Below are positions 41,446-48,839 of a DNA stretch of 53,499 nt, in pieces. The notes beneath the pieces were generated by a model, which was given only the letters and a program-made list of their open reading frames with translations, had not been told where the DNA came from and did not search any database. The position numbers were made by a program, and so were the translations under genes. Within the stretch, counting starts at the first letter, position 1; the number at the start of each line of letters is the position of its first letter. This DNA comes from Cellulomonas cellasea (GTDB lineage: Bacteria; Actinomycetota; Actinomycetes; Actinomycetales; Cellulomonadaceae), in contig NZ_JAUDBQ010000020.1 in assembly GCF_030372105.1 (NCBI RefSeq), forward strand, positions 1 through 53,499, given 5' to 3'.

Positions 41446-41892
41446 GTGACCGACGCAGCCTCATGGGCGAGCTCGCCAGCCGTCCGGAGGTCCATGCAGG
41501 GCAACCGCTCCCGTGACACCGCCCCCGAGCTGGCCGTGCGGCGTGCCGTGCACGCCCGGGGCCTGCGGTACCGGGTCGCCGCCCGCCCGCTGCCCGGCCT
41601 GCGCCGCACCGCCGACCTCGTCTTCAGCCGCTCGCGCATCGCTGTGTTCGTGGACGGCTGCTACTGGCACGGCTGCCCCGAGCACCACCGGCTGCCCGCC
41701 ACCCACGTCACCTACTGGTCCGAGAAGGTCGCCCGCAACCGCGCCCGCGACCTCGACACCGACGCGCAGCTCGCCGCCGCCGGGTGGACCGTCATGCGCT
41801 TCTGGGAGCATGACGACCCGGCCGTCGTCGCGAACGCCGTCGAGGCCGCCGTCCGTTCGGCGGCCCCTAAGCCGCCGCACGAGAAGCCGTAA
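41446..41892 (+). CDS. vsr: very short patch repair endonuclease (Vsr)
   Basis: A 148-residue Vsr nuclease, which nicks beside T:G mismatches arising from deaminated 5-methylcytosine. Family marks: MQGNRSRDTAPELAVRRAVH at the N-terminus, catalytic Asp in ADLVFSRSRIAVF, FVDGCYWHGCPEHH with zinc-binding Cys/His, and VMRFWEHD. GTG 41446. Paired with the divergent C5 methyltransferase, it would repair mutation hot spots made by that enzyme; in some systems Vsr-like nucleases act as the restriction partner. Confidence 0.92.
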   Translation: MTDAASWASSPAVRRSMQGNRSRDTAPELAVRRAVHARGLRYRVAARPLPGLRRTADLVFSRSRIAVFVDGCYWHGCPEHHRLPATHVTYWSEKVARNRARDLDTDAQLAAAGWTVMRFWEHDDPAVVANAVEAAVRSAAPKPPHEKP

Positions 41893-41947
41893 CCCCGGGC
41901 TCCACGGGCTCGTGGCTCCTCGGGCGCGCCCGTGGCCAGACGCAGAA

Positions 41948-41969
41948 AGAGGCCCCCGAAGGGGCCTCT
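41948..41969 (+). terminator. terminator between vsr and the element boundary
   Basis: AGAGGCCCC (41948-41956) pairs with GGGGCCTCT (41961-41969), loop CGAA. It can end vsr transcripts from the left and the original tRNA transcript from the right. Confidence 0.75.
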
Positions 41970-42077
41970 GACCTGCTGTCTTGTTGGAGCCGCCTAACAG
42001 AATCGAACTGTTGACCTTCTCATTACGAGTGAGAGGGTCGTGTAGTCTAGGACCCGGGTCTATGCACTCTGACCTGC
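41966..42077 (+). repeat. 11-bp direct repeat flanking the tRNA fragment
   Basis: CTCTGACCTGC occurs at 41966-41976 and 42067-42077, on either side of the tRNA-Thr fragment. It may be chance or part of the recombination site. Confidence 0.4.
41985..42034 (-). pseudogene. 3' fragment of tRNA-Thr(CGT), probable attL of the integrated element
   Basis: Minus strand, 5' to 3': anticodon stem TCTCA/TGAGA with loop CTCGTAA (anticodon CGT), variable loop AGGTC, T-arm AACAG-TTCGATT-CTGTT, acceptor 3' strand AGGCGGC, discriminator T and CCA (41987-41985). The D-arm and the matching 5' acceptor strand (expected GCCGCCT) are absent: the sequence right of 42034 does not fold as a tRNA. An integrase gene begins 116 bases away. 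This is what remains when an element integrates into a tRNA 3' half; the intact tRNA should be rebuilt at the far end, outside the window. Confidence 0.85.
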
Positions 42078-42116
42078 ACAGATATACCCTGACCTACCCT
42101 GGGGATACCCCCAGAA

Positions 42117-42139
42117 TGGCTACAGTGTTGGCTACAGTG
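42117..42139 (+). repeat. direct repeat just before int, candidate arm-type integrase site
   Basis: TGGCTACAGTG is found at 42117-42127 and again at 42129-42139, offset by 12 bases, directly before the integrase ribosome-binding site. Short direct repeats beside a core site are typical of integrase arm sites. Confidence 0.5.
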
Positions 42140-42149
42140 GAGGACCCAA

Positions 42150-43397
42150 ATGGCCGAGCAGAAGACCCGCCGCCCACACGGCACCGGAGGCGTGTACCAA
42201 CGGGCGTCCGACGGGCTGTACGTCGCCACGATCGAGGCAGGCTGGACAGCCAAGGGCACCCGGCGCCGGATCACCGTCTCGGCCAAGACGAAGCGCGCAT
42301 GCGAGGCCAAGCTCAAGGAGAAGCAGCGCGAGATCGCGAAGAGCGGCACCCCCGTCGCGGGCGTCTCCGCGAAGACGACGGTCCGCACATGGGCGGAGCA
42401 GTGGCTAACGGTGACCGAGACGCAGGTGCGGCCGAAGACGTGGGCCACCAACCGGTCCGCCGTCAGGACGTGGATCATCCCGACGATCGGCCACCGCCGC
42501 CTCGACCTCCTCGCGCCGGCCGACATCCGCGCTGTCAATGTCGCCATCCGGAAGGCAGGCCGCAAGGGATCGACGGCGGTCCGCGCGCATGCCGTGCTCA
42601 CGAAGATGCTCAAGGACGCACTCGTCGAGGGCCACTCGGTCCCCCCGCGGGTCCTGGCCACCGAAGGGCCGCTGGGGAACGAGGCGGACCGTGACGCGAT
42701 CCCACTGCCCGACGCGCTCGCGATCCTCGCCGTGGCGTCGGAGCGCCCCGACTCCTCGCGCTGGGCCGCGGCCTTCATGGAGGCGATGCGCCCCGCTGAG
42801 GCACTCGGCCTCACCTGGTCCGCCGTTGACTTCGAGAAGCACCGGATCGAGGTGTCCTGGCAGTTGCAGGCGCTCCCGTACAAGGTCACGCGCGACCGCA
42901 CGTCTGGCTTCCGCACCCCCGACGGCTACATCAGCCGCCAGCTCGACGGCGCCCTGCACCTCGTGCGCCCCAAGACAGCGTCCGGCCTGCGGGTTATCCC
43001 GATGGTGCCGTGGATGGAGGCGGCGCTGCTGGCCTGGCGGGACATCTGCCCCGCGTCACCCCACGGCCTCGTGTGGCCGCGCCCCGATGGGCGCCCGGGT
43101 AGTGACGCGCTCGACCGGGCGGCATGGGTCGAGATAGTCGACACGGCTCAGGTGGCGCGCGTCGACGAGGATGGCAATGGGCGCCGGTATGACCTCTATG
43201 AGGCCCGGCACACCACCGCTTCGATCCTCCGAGAGGCGGGGGTCGACGACGAGACCATCACCGCGATCATGGGGCACTCGACGATTCTGTCGACCAAGGC
43301 CTACCTGCACACCACTGATGCCCGCACCCGCGAGGCGCTCGAGCATGTGGCGACGAGGCTGGGGCTCGGCGTCCCCGCGCCCCGAATCGAGGCCTGA
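42150..43397 (+). CDS. int: tyrosine-type site-specific integrase
   Basis: A 415-residue phage-type integrase. The N-terminus is the arm-binding domain (HGTGGVYQRASDGLYVATIEAGW), then a core-binding SAM-like domain (TVRTWAEQWL...) and a catalytic domain with Arg214 (EAMRPAEALGL), Lys in VRPKTASGLR, RHT in YEARHTTAS, His in IMGHSTILS and nucleophile Tyr385 (KAYLHT). The first His of the usual HxxRH box is replaced by Tyr (LYEARH). GGAGG precedes ATG 42150. It reads away from the attL tRNA fragment and converges on the ImmA gene one base away. Confidence 0.95.
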   Translation: MAEQKTRRPHGTGGVYQRASDGLYVATIEAGWTAKGTRRRITVSAKTKRACEAKLKEKQREIAKSGTPVAGVSAKTTVRTWAEQWLTVTETQVRPKTWATNRSAVRTWIIPTIGHRRLDLLAPADIRAVNVAIRKAGRKGSTAVRAHAVLTKMLKDALVEGHSVPPRVLATEGPLGNEADRDAIPLPDALAILAVASERPDSSRWAAAFMEAMRPAEALGLTWSAVDFEKHRIEVSWQLQALPYKVTRDRTSGFRTPDGYISRQLDGALHLVRPKTASGLRVIPMVPWMEAALLAWRDICPASPHGLVWPRPDGRPGSDALDRAAWVEIVDTAQVARVDEDGNGRRYDLYEARHTTASILREAGVDDETITAIMGHSTILSTKAYLHTTDARTREALEHVATRLGLGVPAPRIEA

Positions 43398-43398
43398 C

Positions 43399-43788
43399 CT
43401 ACGAGGGCGCGCGCTGCGTGGGGATGAAGTTGACCCGCCGTCGCTCTTGCCACGCCAGGACGATCTCGCGCGTCACCCCCAGTTCCCTGGCGAGGGCGCC
43501 AGCATGCGACCCGACGAGGCGCTCGGCGGCGGCGTACTCGACTGGGCTGATGAGCAGCCGAGCGGCGTACGTCGTCGCACGCCGCTCGAGTGCTGCATCG
43601 ACCGCCTCGTCGCCATAGGCGGCATGGCCCAGCTCGTGAGCCATCGTCGCGCGCTGTTGCGCCACCGAGAGCGTTTGGTTCACCACGATGAGCCCGTGCC
43701 GATGCCGGTACTCACCGCGGCGACGTCCCAGGTTCCGCCACACCACGCGGAGGCCTCGCGCCATTGCGAGGTCGATCAGATCCTGCAC
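43399..43788 (-). CDS. ImmA/IrrE-type metallopeptidase
   Basis: A 129-residue zinc peptidase of the ImmA/IrrE family. The HExxH motif is MAHELGHAAYGDE, preceded by GLIVVNQTLSVAQQRATM. Such enzymes cut the cognate repressor to induce an element. GTG 43788 has AGGAGG. It follows the XRE repressor by eight bases on the same strand, which makes that protein the likely target. Confidence 0.9.
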   Translation of the reverse strand: MQDLIDLAMARGLRVVWRNLGRRRGEYRHRHGLIVVNQTLSVAQQRATMAHELGHAAYGDEAVDAALERRATTYAARLLISPVEYAAAERLVGSHAGALARELGVTREIVLAWQERRRVNFIPTQRAPS

Positions 43789-43796
43789 AGTCCTCC

Positions 43797-44660
43797 TCAG
43801 GGCTCGCGCTCGGTCTCTTCCTGCTCCTGCTCGATGTCGTCATCGGGCTCGTGGGCGGCCAGTCTGTAGTCGCCCTGTGACATGAGCTCGTCGAGGAGAC
43901 GCTCGGCCTCCTCCTGCTTCTCCGCGTCAGGGTCTCGCGTCATGGCCGGGCTCCCCCCGGCCTGCGTACTGGGGGCGGAACGGTCATCGCGAGTCTCCTC
44001 GTCATTGGGCACCATCGGCTTGGAGCCGGGCGCAGGGGGTGGCAGGCGCAAGCGATCCCGAAACATGGGGTCATGGCGCAACTCTTCGCGTAGCGGGTCG
44101 ATGACCCCGGTGATTCGCATCGCGCCGAACCACATGTTCAGGACGTCCGGCAGGACGCCCACCTTGTAGTACGCGTGCCGGATCTCAGCTGCATCCGCCG
44201 ATTCCACGAGTTCCCGCTCGAACGTCGAGAGGTCGGTCACGAGGCGGGTTCCGAGATTCACGATGCGTGCCGCTTCCTCGATCACCGCGGCAGAAGTAGT
44301 CGCAGCTCGCGACGGGAGAGCCTTCGGAGGAGCGGCGCGCGGCACCGTGTCCGACTCCATCGCAAGCGCCAGGAGTTCTCCGAGCGGCGCCCGCCGCGGT
44401 CGCTTGCCCGCGATCTCGGACGCGAGGCCAGCCGGCCAGTTCAGAGCCTGGTCGAGTTTGGCCAGGGTCTTGAGGCTGGGCTGCGCGCGACCGTTCTCGA
44501 TGTTGCGGACAGTCACCTCGCCAGGGCCGCCACGCTCCTGCAACTCGTCCTGATTGAGACCCCCCTGCTCGCGTCGCATACGAACGACCTCGCCGAGGGC
44601 GTCCCCCGCGCGGGGCCCTACCTCGGCGCTATCGGGGCCGCTGCCGGATCTGTCTTCCAT
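43797..44660 (-). CDS. XRE-family repressor of the element
   Basis: A 287-residue protein with an N-terminal helix-turn-helix (GEVVRMRREQGGLNQDELQERG, then EVTVRNIENGRAQPSLKTLAKLDQAL), a middle helical region and an acidic, disordered C-terminus (EPDDDIEQEQEETEREP). Divergent from a small Cro-like HTH gene and co-transcribed with ImmA/IrrE, it is the probable lysogeny repressor. ATG 44660 is the best start; the frame is open to 44711. Confidence 0.88.
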   Translation of the reverse strand: MEDRSGSGPDSAEVGPRAGDALGEVVRMRREQGGLNQDELQERGGPGEVTVRNIENGRAQPSLKTLAKLDQALNWPAGLASEIAGKRPRRAPLGELLALAMESDTVPRAAPPKALPSRAATTSAAVIEEAARIVNLGTRLVTDLSTFERELVESADAAEIRHAYYKVGVLPDVLNMWFGAMRITGVIDPLREELRHDPMFRDRLRLPPPAPGSKPMVPNDEETRDDRSAPSTQAGGSPAMTRDPDAEKQEEAERLLDELMSQGDYRLAAHEPDDDIEQEQEETEREP

Positions 44661-44675
44661 GTGGCTAGCATCCCC

Positions 44676-44840
44676 CGACAGGGCGCGACAAGTCCAGCGC
44701 ATCGACGACAACTAGGCGTTCGAACAAGAGCCCAGGTCACGGATGACATCGGTGTGATTCCGCAGGTCAGGCCATACTTGTCGGGTGATGTTGGTCGCTG
44801 TCGTTGTGGTTGTCGGGAGTTGTCGCTACTGTTGGCGACA
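44676..44840. promoter_or_regulatory. array of eight TGTCG/CGACA elements, candidate repressor operators
   Basis: CGACA at 44676-44680, 44686-44690, 44706-44710 and 44836-44840; TGTCG at 44779-44783, 44799-44803, 44811-44815 and 44821-44825. All eight lie in the 179-base gap between the divergent repressor and Cro-like genes. The last two form TGTCGC-N8-GCGACA over the -10 and start point of the rightward promoter. Confidence 0.6.
44804..44840 (+). promoter_or_regulatory. promoter of the early operon, probably giving a leaderless transcript
   Basis: TTGTGG (44804-44809), a 17-base spacer and TACTGT (44827-44832). The expected transcription start falls on A44840, which is the A of the ATG start codon, and no ribosome-binding site precedes that ATG. 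Leaderless mRNAs are frequent in actinobacteria. Confidence 0.6.
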
Positions 44841-45121
44841 TGCCAGCAACAGAACCCCTCGGACCCATGGTCCGCATAGCCGATCTTCGGAAGGCGCACG
44901 GCTGGTCCCAGGACCAGCTCGCTGACCGCATCCGGGAGCACGGAGTTCAGATCACCGCGGCCGGTATCTCCAATGTGGAGAGCGGCAACAAGCAGGCGTC
45001 TGACCGTCTCCTCACTGCGTGGGCCAAGGCCTTCGGCATCGACACGCTCAACGTGTGGCACGGGCCGCTTCGTAAGCCGATCGCGCCTGGCGTTCCGGCG
45101 CGACGGCAGGCAGCACGATGA
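44840..45121 (+). CDS. Cro-like helix-turn-helix protein
   Basis: A 93-residue XRE-type DNA-binding protein: MVRIADLRKAHGWSQDQLADRI, then ITAAGISNVESGNKQASDRLLTAWAKAFG. It is the first gene of the rightward early operon, divergent from the repressor, which is the position of a Cro or antirepressor regulator. The ATG seems to be the 5' end of the mRNA. Its stop overlaps the next ATG. Confidence 0.85.
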   Translation: MPATEPLGPMVRIADLRKAHGWSQDQLADRIREHGVQITAAGISNVESGNKQASDRLLTAWAKAFGIDTLNVWHGPLRKPIAPGVPARRQAAR

Positions 45122-45885
45122 CCATCGAGACGACTCCCCTGCTTACCGAGGCGGACGCCCGACGGCTAACCCTCCGGATCGGCCTGCTGCTCGACAGCGC
45201 GGCCGGGGTGCTGGACAACCTGTCCGCCGCGATCCGCGAGGCTCGCGACCGCCGCGCCGACCTGGCGCTCGGGTATGAGTCGTGGGCGGAGTACGCGACC
45301 GCGGAGTTCGGCGACCGCACGGCTGGACTCGCCCCGGCGATCCGGCGCGAATTGGTCGCCTCGCTCAGCGTCGAGGTGGACGGGTCGCCCGCCCTCTCCA
45401 CGCGGCAGATCGCACCCGCCGTCGGGGTGTCACAGATGCAGGCCGTCCGCGACGTCCGCGCGGCCCAGGTGAAACCTGATGTTTCACCTGGGCCCACCCG
45501 CGTGGTCGATCGCGATGTCGATACCTCGGAGAGCATCGCCGCGCCGCTCGTCACTCCTCCGCCGTTCGACCCGGCCGCCGGTGAGGTGCTCGACGAGGCC
45601 GCCCCGCGCCCCGCGGTCCTCGGGCTCGACGGCAAGACGTACACCCGGCCCGCCCCGAAGCCGCCCACGGTCGACCCGAAGAAGGGCACCGACCTCTACG
45701 CGCTCCGCATGGCGATCATCCCGGCACTCGACGCCTGGACCGATCAGTGGTCCACCAAGCCCCTGCTGGACGACTCCGTCACAGCAGAAGAGGCCGCGCA
45801 GGTTCTGCGCGACCTCTCCCGATTGACGCCTGTCCTGTCACAGATCCGACGCCTTCTCACCTCTCGAACGGAGCCTACCAAGTGA
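45118..45885 (+). CDS. hypothetical phage protein with HTH-like segment
   Basis: A 255-residue protein. Residues ~8-60 are helical (LTEADARRLTLRIGLLL, IREARDRRADLALGYESWAEY); ~98-118 looks like a helix-turn-helix (LSTRQIAPAVGVSQMQAVRDV); a proline-rich linker leads to a C-terminal helical part (ALRMAIIPALDAWTDQW). Similar proteins occur near the start of actinophage early operons and may bind DNA. The reading frame contains a perfect 14-bp inverted repeat (45462-45494). ATG overlaps the preceding stop, and its own stop overlaps the next GTG. Confidence 0.75.
   Translation: MTIETTPLLTEADARRLTLRIGLLLDSAAGVLDNLSAAIREARDRRADLALGYESWAEYATAEFGDRTAGLAPAIRRELVASLSVEVDGSPALSTRQIAPAVGVSQMQAVRDVRAAQVKPDVSPGPTRVVDRDVDTSESIAAPLVTPPPFDPAAGEVLDEAAPRPAVLGLDGKTYTRPAPKPPTVDPKKGTDLYALRMAIIPALDAWTDQWSTKPLLDDSVTAEEAAQVLRDLSRLTPVLSQIRRLLTSRTEPTK
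45462..45494. repeat. perfect 14-bp inverted repeat inside a coding sequence
   Basis: GGCCCAGGTGAAAC (45462-45475) and GTTTCACCTGGGCC (45481-45494) are exact reverse complements around CTGAT. It codes for residues near AAQVKPDVSPGP. The GTTTCAC halves resemble parS half-sites but in everted order. Confidence 0.85.
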
Positions 45886-46673
45886 GCATCCACCCGATCA
45901 TCAAGGAGATCCGGGTCCGCGACCTGATCGTCGACCCAGCCGTCCAGCGCAGCCTCGACCTCAACCGTGCATCCCGCATCGCCGCGAGGTTCGACCCATC
46001 CGCCCTCGGAGCCATCACGGTGTCCGAGCGCTCCGACGGCAGCCACCACATCGTCGACGGCCAGCACCGATCCGCCGCCGCACGCATGGCGCAAGGCGAC
46101 GACGCCACCGTGCTGTGCCTCGTCTACATCGGCCTGAGCGTCGAGGACGAGGCTGCACTGTTCCGCAAGCTGAACACCACCAAGCAGGTGCACCCGCTCC
46201 AGCGGTTCAAGGTCCGACTCGTCGAGGGCGACCCGATCGCGCTGATCCTCAACGACATCCTCTCGAACAGCGGGTGGTCCGTGCAGGGCGGCAAGGAGCA
46301 GCGGAAGTTCGCTGCGGTCGGCGCCCTTGAGCGCGTCTACCTCGGTGCCGGCATCAAGCGGAAGGGCTTCCAGCAGGGCGCGGTGCGGACCACGATCCAG
46401 ACGATCACCACCGCGTGGGGCCACAACCCTGACGGCGTTCGTCAAGAGATCGTCTCCGGACTCGGCATGGTGTTCATCAAGCACCCCGAGGCCGACGCGA
46501 ACAAGATCACCCGCGAACTCGCCTTGCTCGGCTCCCCGCTCGCCCTGATCTCCAAGGCGAAGGCGCGCAGCACGGGCTCCCGCTACACGCTGGCCGCGAC
46601 GATCGCGGGTCTGGTCGTCGAGCTGCACAACAAGGGTCGCCGCGCCAACCGTCTCCCGTACTGGGAGGCCTGA
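45882..46673 (+). CDS. ParB-like / DGQHR-domain protein
   Basis: A 263-residue protein with a ParB/sulfiredoxin-type N-domain: HIVDGQHRSAAARMAQG holds the GxxR-type motif, and ALFRKLNTTKQVHPLQRFKVRLVEG follows, as in DGQHR and DUF6551-like phage proteins. The C-terminal part is helical. It may be a nuclease-like or CTP-binding regulator; function in phages is not known to me. GTG 45882 overlaps the preceding stop. Confidence 0.82.
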   Translation: MSIHPIIKEIRVRDLIVDPAVQRSLDLNRASRIAARFDPSALGAITVSERSDGSHHIVDGQHRSAAARMAQGDDATVLCLVYIGLSVEDEAALFRKLNTTKQVHPLQRFKVRLVEGDPIALILNDILSNSGWSVQGGKEQRKFAAVGALERVYLGAGIKRKGFQQGAVRTTIQTITTAWGHNPDGVRQEIVSGLGMVFIKHPEADANKITRELALLGSPLALISKAKARSTGSRYTLAATIAGLVVELHNKGRRANRLPYWEA

Positions 46674-47026
46674 TGCGTCCGGACCTTCGCATCGTCCCCG
46701 CCGCCGGCACCCCGGTGGAGCGCGCGGTCGGCTACGACGCCGACACCAGCCGCGTTGTCTACGGCCAGCGCCACACCGCCTGCCCGAACTGCGGACTGCC
46801 GACGGTGGCCGGCGAGGAGATCACCCACTACCGCCGCGGCTGGTGGCACATCAAGTGCGCCCGCCAGCACCTCGCCAGTCGACCCGCGTCAGCGGCGTGG
46901 ATCGCCCTGGCCGAACAGGTGGTCCGCCGTCCGTCCGCGTTCAAGCCGCGCGAGGTCAAGGCGATCACGGCCGCGCTGCTCGACATCGTCCAGCCGGGCT
47001 ACGTCATCGAGAGGCGGCCGTCGTGA
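46673..47026 (+). CDS. hypothetical phage protein with zinc-binding motif
   Basis: A 117-residue protein with CPNCGLPTVAGEEI and, 20 residues on, HIKC, a likely four-ligand zinc site (Cys-x2-Cys...His/Cys). The second half is helical (RPASAAWIALAEQVVRRPSAF). ATG overlaps the stop of the DGQHR gene. Family unknown. Confidence 0.72.
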   Translation: MRPDLRIVPAAGTPVERAVGYDADTSRVVYGQRHTACPNCGLPTVAGEEITHYRRGWWHIKCARQHLASRPASAAWIALAEQVVRRPSAFKPREVKAITAALLDIVQPGYVIERRPS

Positions 47027-47217
47027 AGGCGCTGATGAAGCTCAAGGACGCCGCCGCGGAGACCCCGTACGACGAGAAGACGCTGCGGAAGGCGATCCGA
47101 GCGACGGACCCGACGGTCTTCCCTCCGCCGCTGCGGGCCAAGACGGGCTCGCGCGGCGAGTACCTGATCACCGACACGGCACTGCGGGAGTGGATCGACT
47201 CCCTCGCCGACGCCTGA
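47023..47217 (+). CDS. excisionase-like small HTH protein
   Basis: A 64-residue protein, KLKDAAAETPYDEKTLRKAI followed by a wing (PPPLRAKTGSRGEYLITDTALREWIDSL), which matches the winged helix-turn-helix of MerR/Xis-type excisionases. GTG 47023 overlaps the previous stop. It could assist the integrase in excision or act as a regulator. Confidence 0.7.
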   Translation: MKALMKLKDAAAETPYDEKTLRKAIRATDPTVFPPPLRAKTGSRGEYLITDTALREWIDSLADA

Positions 47218-47289
47218 CCCCACCCAGCAACACGGGCGGCCCCCAGCCAGAGGTCACCGCCCGCATCACGTCTACCTGAGGAGTATCCC

Positions 47290-47658
47290 ATGGCACGTCC
47301 CAGCACCCACGGTGACCTGAGCGAGCACCAGCGCAAGCCGGTCACGATCGCGTCCGCCTACCTGTCCACGCTCGTGCAGTACCCGACCCTCGGCCAGCAC
47401 TTCGTCGCCGCGCTCATCGAGGCTGGGCGCCTCGGCCTGACGGTGACGGACGACGGTGAGATCCAGCGCCCTCGGACCGACGCCGAGCTCGACAACACGC
47501 TGAGGTCCGCGCAGGCCACCTGGGACGACGGCAAGGCGGACTACGAGGCCGCTCTCGCCGGGGCCACGCCGACTTACCGGTACCGCATCGAGGCGTACTG
47601 CAAGGCCGAGGGCCTTGAGATCCCGGCCAAGCCGGAGCCGGTCGAGGTGACCCGATGA
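47290..47658 (+). CDS. hypothetical phage protein
   Basis: A 122-residue protein (MARPSTHGDLSEHQRKPVTI) with a strong GAGGAG before ATG 47290, which marks a fresh initiation after a 72-base gap. Helical and soluble; the middle section is acidic (TLRSAQATWDDGKADYEAAL). No family recognised. Its stop overlaps the next start. Confidence 0.65.
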   Translation: MARPSTHGDLSEHQRKPVTIASAYLSTLVQYPTLGQHFVAALIEAGRLGLTVTDDGEIQRPRTDAELDNTLRSAQATWDDGKADYEAALAGATPTYRYRIEAYCKAEGLEIPAKPEPVEVTR

Positions 47659-47852
47659 TCCGCGTCCTGGCCCTCCTCCGACCAGCGCTCGCTGCTGACG
47701 CCGCCGCTGTCGAGTCCGACGTCCGCGCCCTGATCGCCGAGCGTGAGGCCGAGCGCATCCGCCAGCAGGTCGAGGCCGAGCGCGACTGGCTCGGCACGGA
47801 CGTCACGACCCCCGAGTTTCTCGCCGAGTACCTGCCGGGGCGTGCGGCATGA
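47655..47852 (+). CDS. small coiled-coil phage protein
   Basis: A 65-residue, largely helical protein with a charged coiled-coil stretch (LIAEREAERIRQQVEAERDW). ATGA overlap with both neighbours. Function unknown. Confidence 0.6.
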   Translation: MIRVLALLRPALAADAAAVESDVRALIAEREAERIRQQVEAERDWLGTDVTTPEFLAEYLPGRAA

Positions 47853-48151
47853 GCGCCCCGAAGCCGGGCACCCCGGCCTACACCCTCGCCGCCCTGAACC
47901 TGCTCGCGACGAACCGCGCGCTCGTGGAGACGGATCTGATCATGGCGAGGGTCTCCGCGTGGGGCGGCCTGGATCTGCTCTACCGCACCGACGCCGCAGC
48001 CCAGCAGGCCGCCGCGCACCTCGACATCACCGCGGAGCCGAGGCCGAATCCCTCGCTCCGTCTCGACGGGTTCATCCGCGCCGGCGCTGTCGCTGGCGTC
48101 ACGGTGCGGATCGAGTCGACCTGGCCCGCATCCCTGGCCGGTGTCGCATGA
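47849..48151 (+). CDS. hypothetical phage protein
   Basis: A 100-residue protein (MSAPKPGTPAYTLAALNLLATN) with N-terminal helices and a C-terminal beta part (GAVAGVTVRIESTW). Starts and ends in four-base stop-start overlaps. No family recognised. Confidence 0.6.
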   Translation: MSAPKPGTPAYTLAALNLLATNRALVETDLIMARVSAWGGLDLLYRTDAAAQQAAAHLDITAEPRPNPSLRLDGFIRAGAVAGVTVRIESTWPASLAGVA

Positions 48152-48510
48152 GCGCCATCGACCTGACCGAGGCTGTCGAGGCAGCGGCACGAGCGAACTA
48201 CGAGCGCCACTACAGGGGCGGGCTCTCGTGGGAGAACCTCACCAACGAGCAGCGCGCATCCAACCGGGCGACCGTCCATCCCGTCGTCACCGCCGCCGCC
48301 CCCCTCATCGAGGCGGCCGTGTGGGCGGAGGTGGCGGCAGACATCCTCGAGTGGGGGCAGCAGTACGTCATCGGGACCATCTCTGAGCCCGGTCACCTCC
48401 GCTGGGTGTGCGGCCACGATTTCACCGGGCCCACCTGTGACACGTGCTTCACCAACGCGGGGCACGCCGCCCAGGTGGCCGCCCGCATCGCCCGTGGCGG
48501 TGCCGCATGA
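48148..48510 (+). CDS. hypothetical phage protein, paralogue A
   Basis: A 120-residue protein. It contains AAPLIEAAV near the middle and ends in VAARIARGGAA; both motifs recur in the next gene product. A C-terminal insert with WVCGHDFTGPTCDTCF has three Cys and one His and may bind zinc. Coupled to both neighbours by ATGA overlaps. Confidence 0.62.
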   Translation: MSAIDLTEAVEAAARANYERHYRGGLSWENLTNEQRASNRATVHPVVTAAAPLIEAAVWAEVAADILEWGQQYVIGTISEPGHLRWVCGHDFTGPTCDTCFTNAGHAAQVAARIARGGAA

Positions 48511-48839
48511 GCGACATCGACCTGACGGCCGCGCAGATCGCAGGCTACGGCGCCGTCGAGGACACTCTGATCGACCTCCGCGACTCGCGCATCTCGATCC
48601 TCGGCTACGCGAACGGCGTCGTCGTCAACGAGCGGGACGGGAGCCCTAGCCCCGTCGTCCGGATGCGGACGCGCTGGGCGACGGACCAGGCGATCGTGGC
48701 CGCCGCCCCCCTCATCGAGGCCGCCGTTCGCGCGCAGGTTTCCCGCGAGATCGAGGCGTCGAAGCGCGACCGCCACCCGACGCCCGTGCGGTCCGCGCTC
48801 GAGATGGCCGCCCGCATCGCCCGTAGGGGTGCCGCATGA
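48507..48839 (+). CDS. hypothetical phage protein, paralogue B
   Basis: A 110-residue protein that shares MSxIDLT, AAPLIEAAV and the ending MAARIARRGAA with the preceding product but lacks its Cys-rich insert. Probably a tandem duplicate that diverged. Function unknown. Confidence 0.62.
   Translation: MSDIDLTAAQIAGYGAVEDTLIDLRDSRISILGYANGVVVNERDGSPSPVVRMRTRWATDQAIVAAAPLIEAAVRAQVSREIEASKRDRHPTPVRSALEMAARIARRGAA

Noticed and set aside
41985-42060. Complete tRNA gene
   Set aside because: The 5' acceptor strand and D-arm are absent; the hairpin GGGTC-N11-GACCC right of the anticodon stem does not replace them.
45462-45494. A parS site
   Set aside because: GTTTCAC halves are present, but in the order GTGAAAC-N5-GTTTCAC, opposite to parS (GTTTCACGTGAAAC); kept only as an unexplained palindrome.
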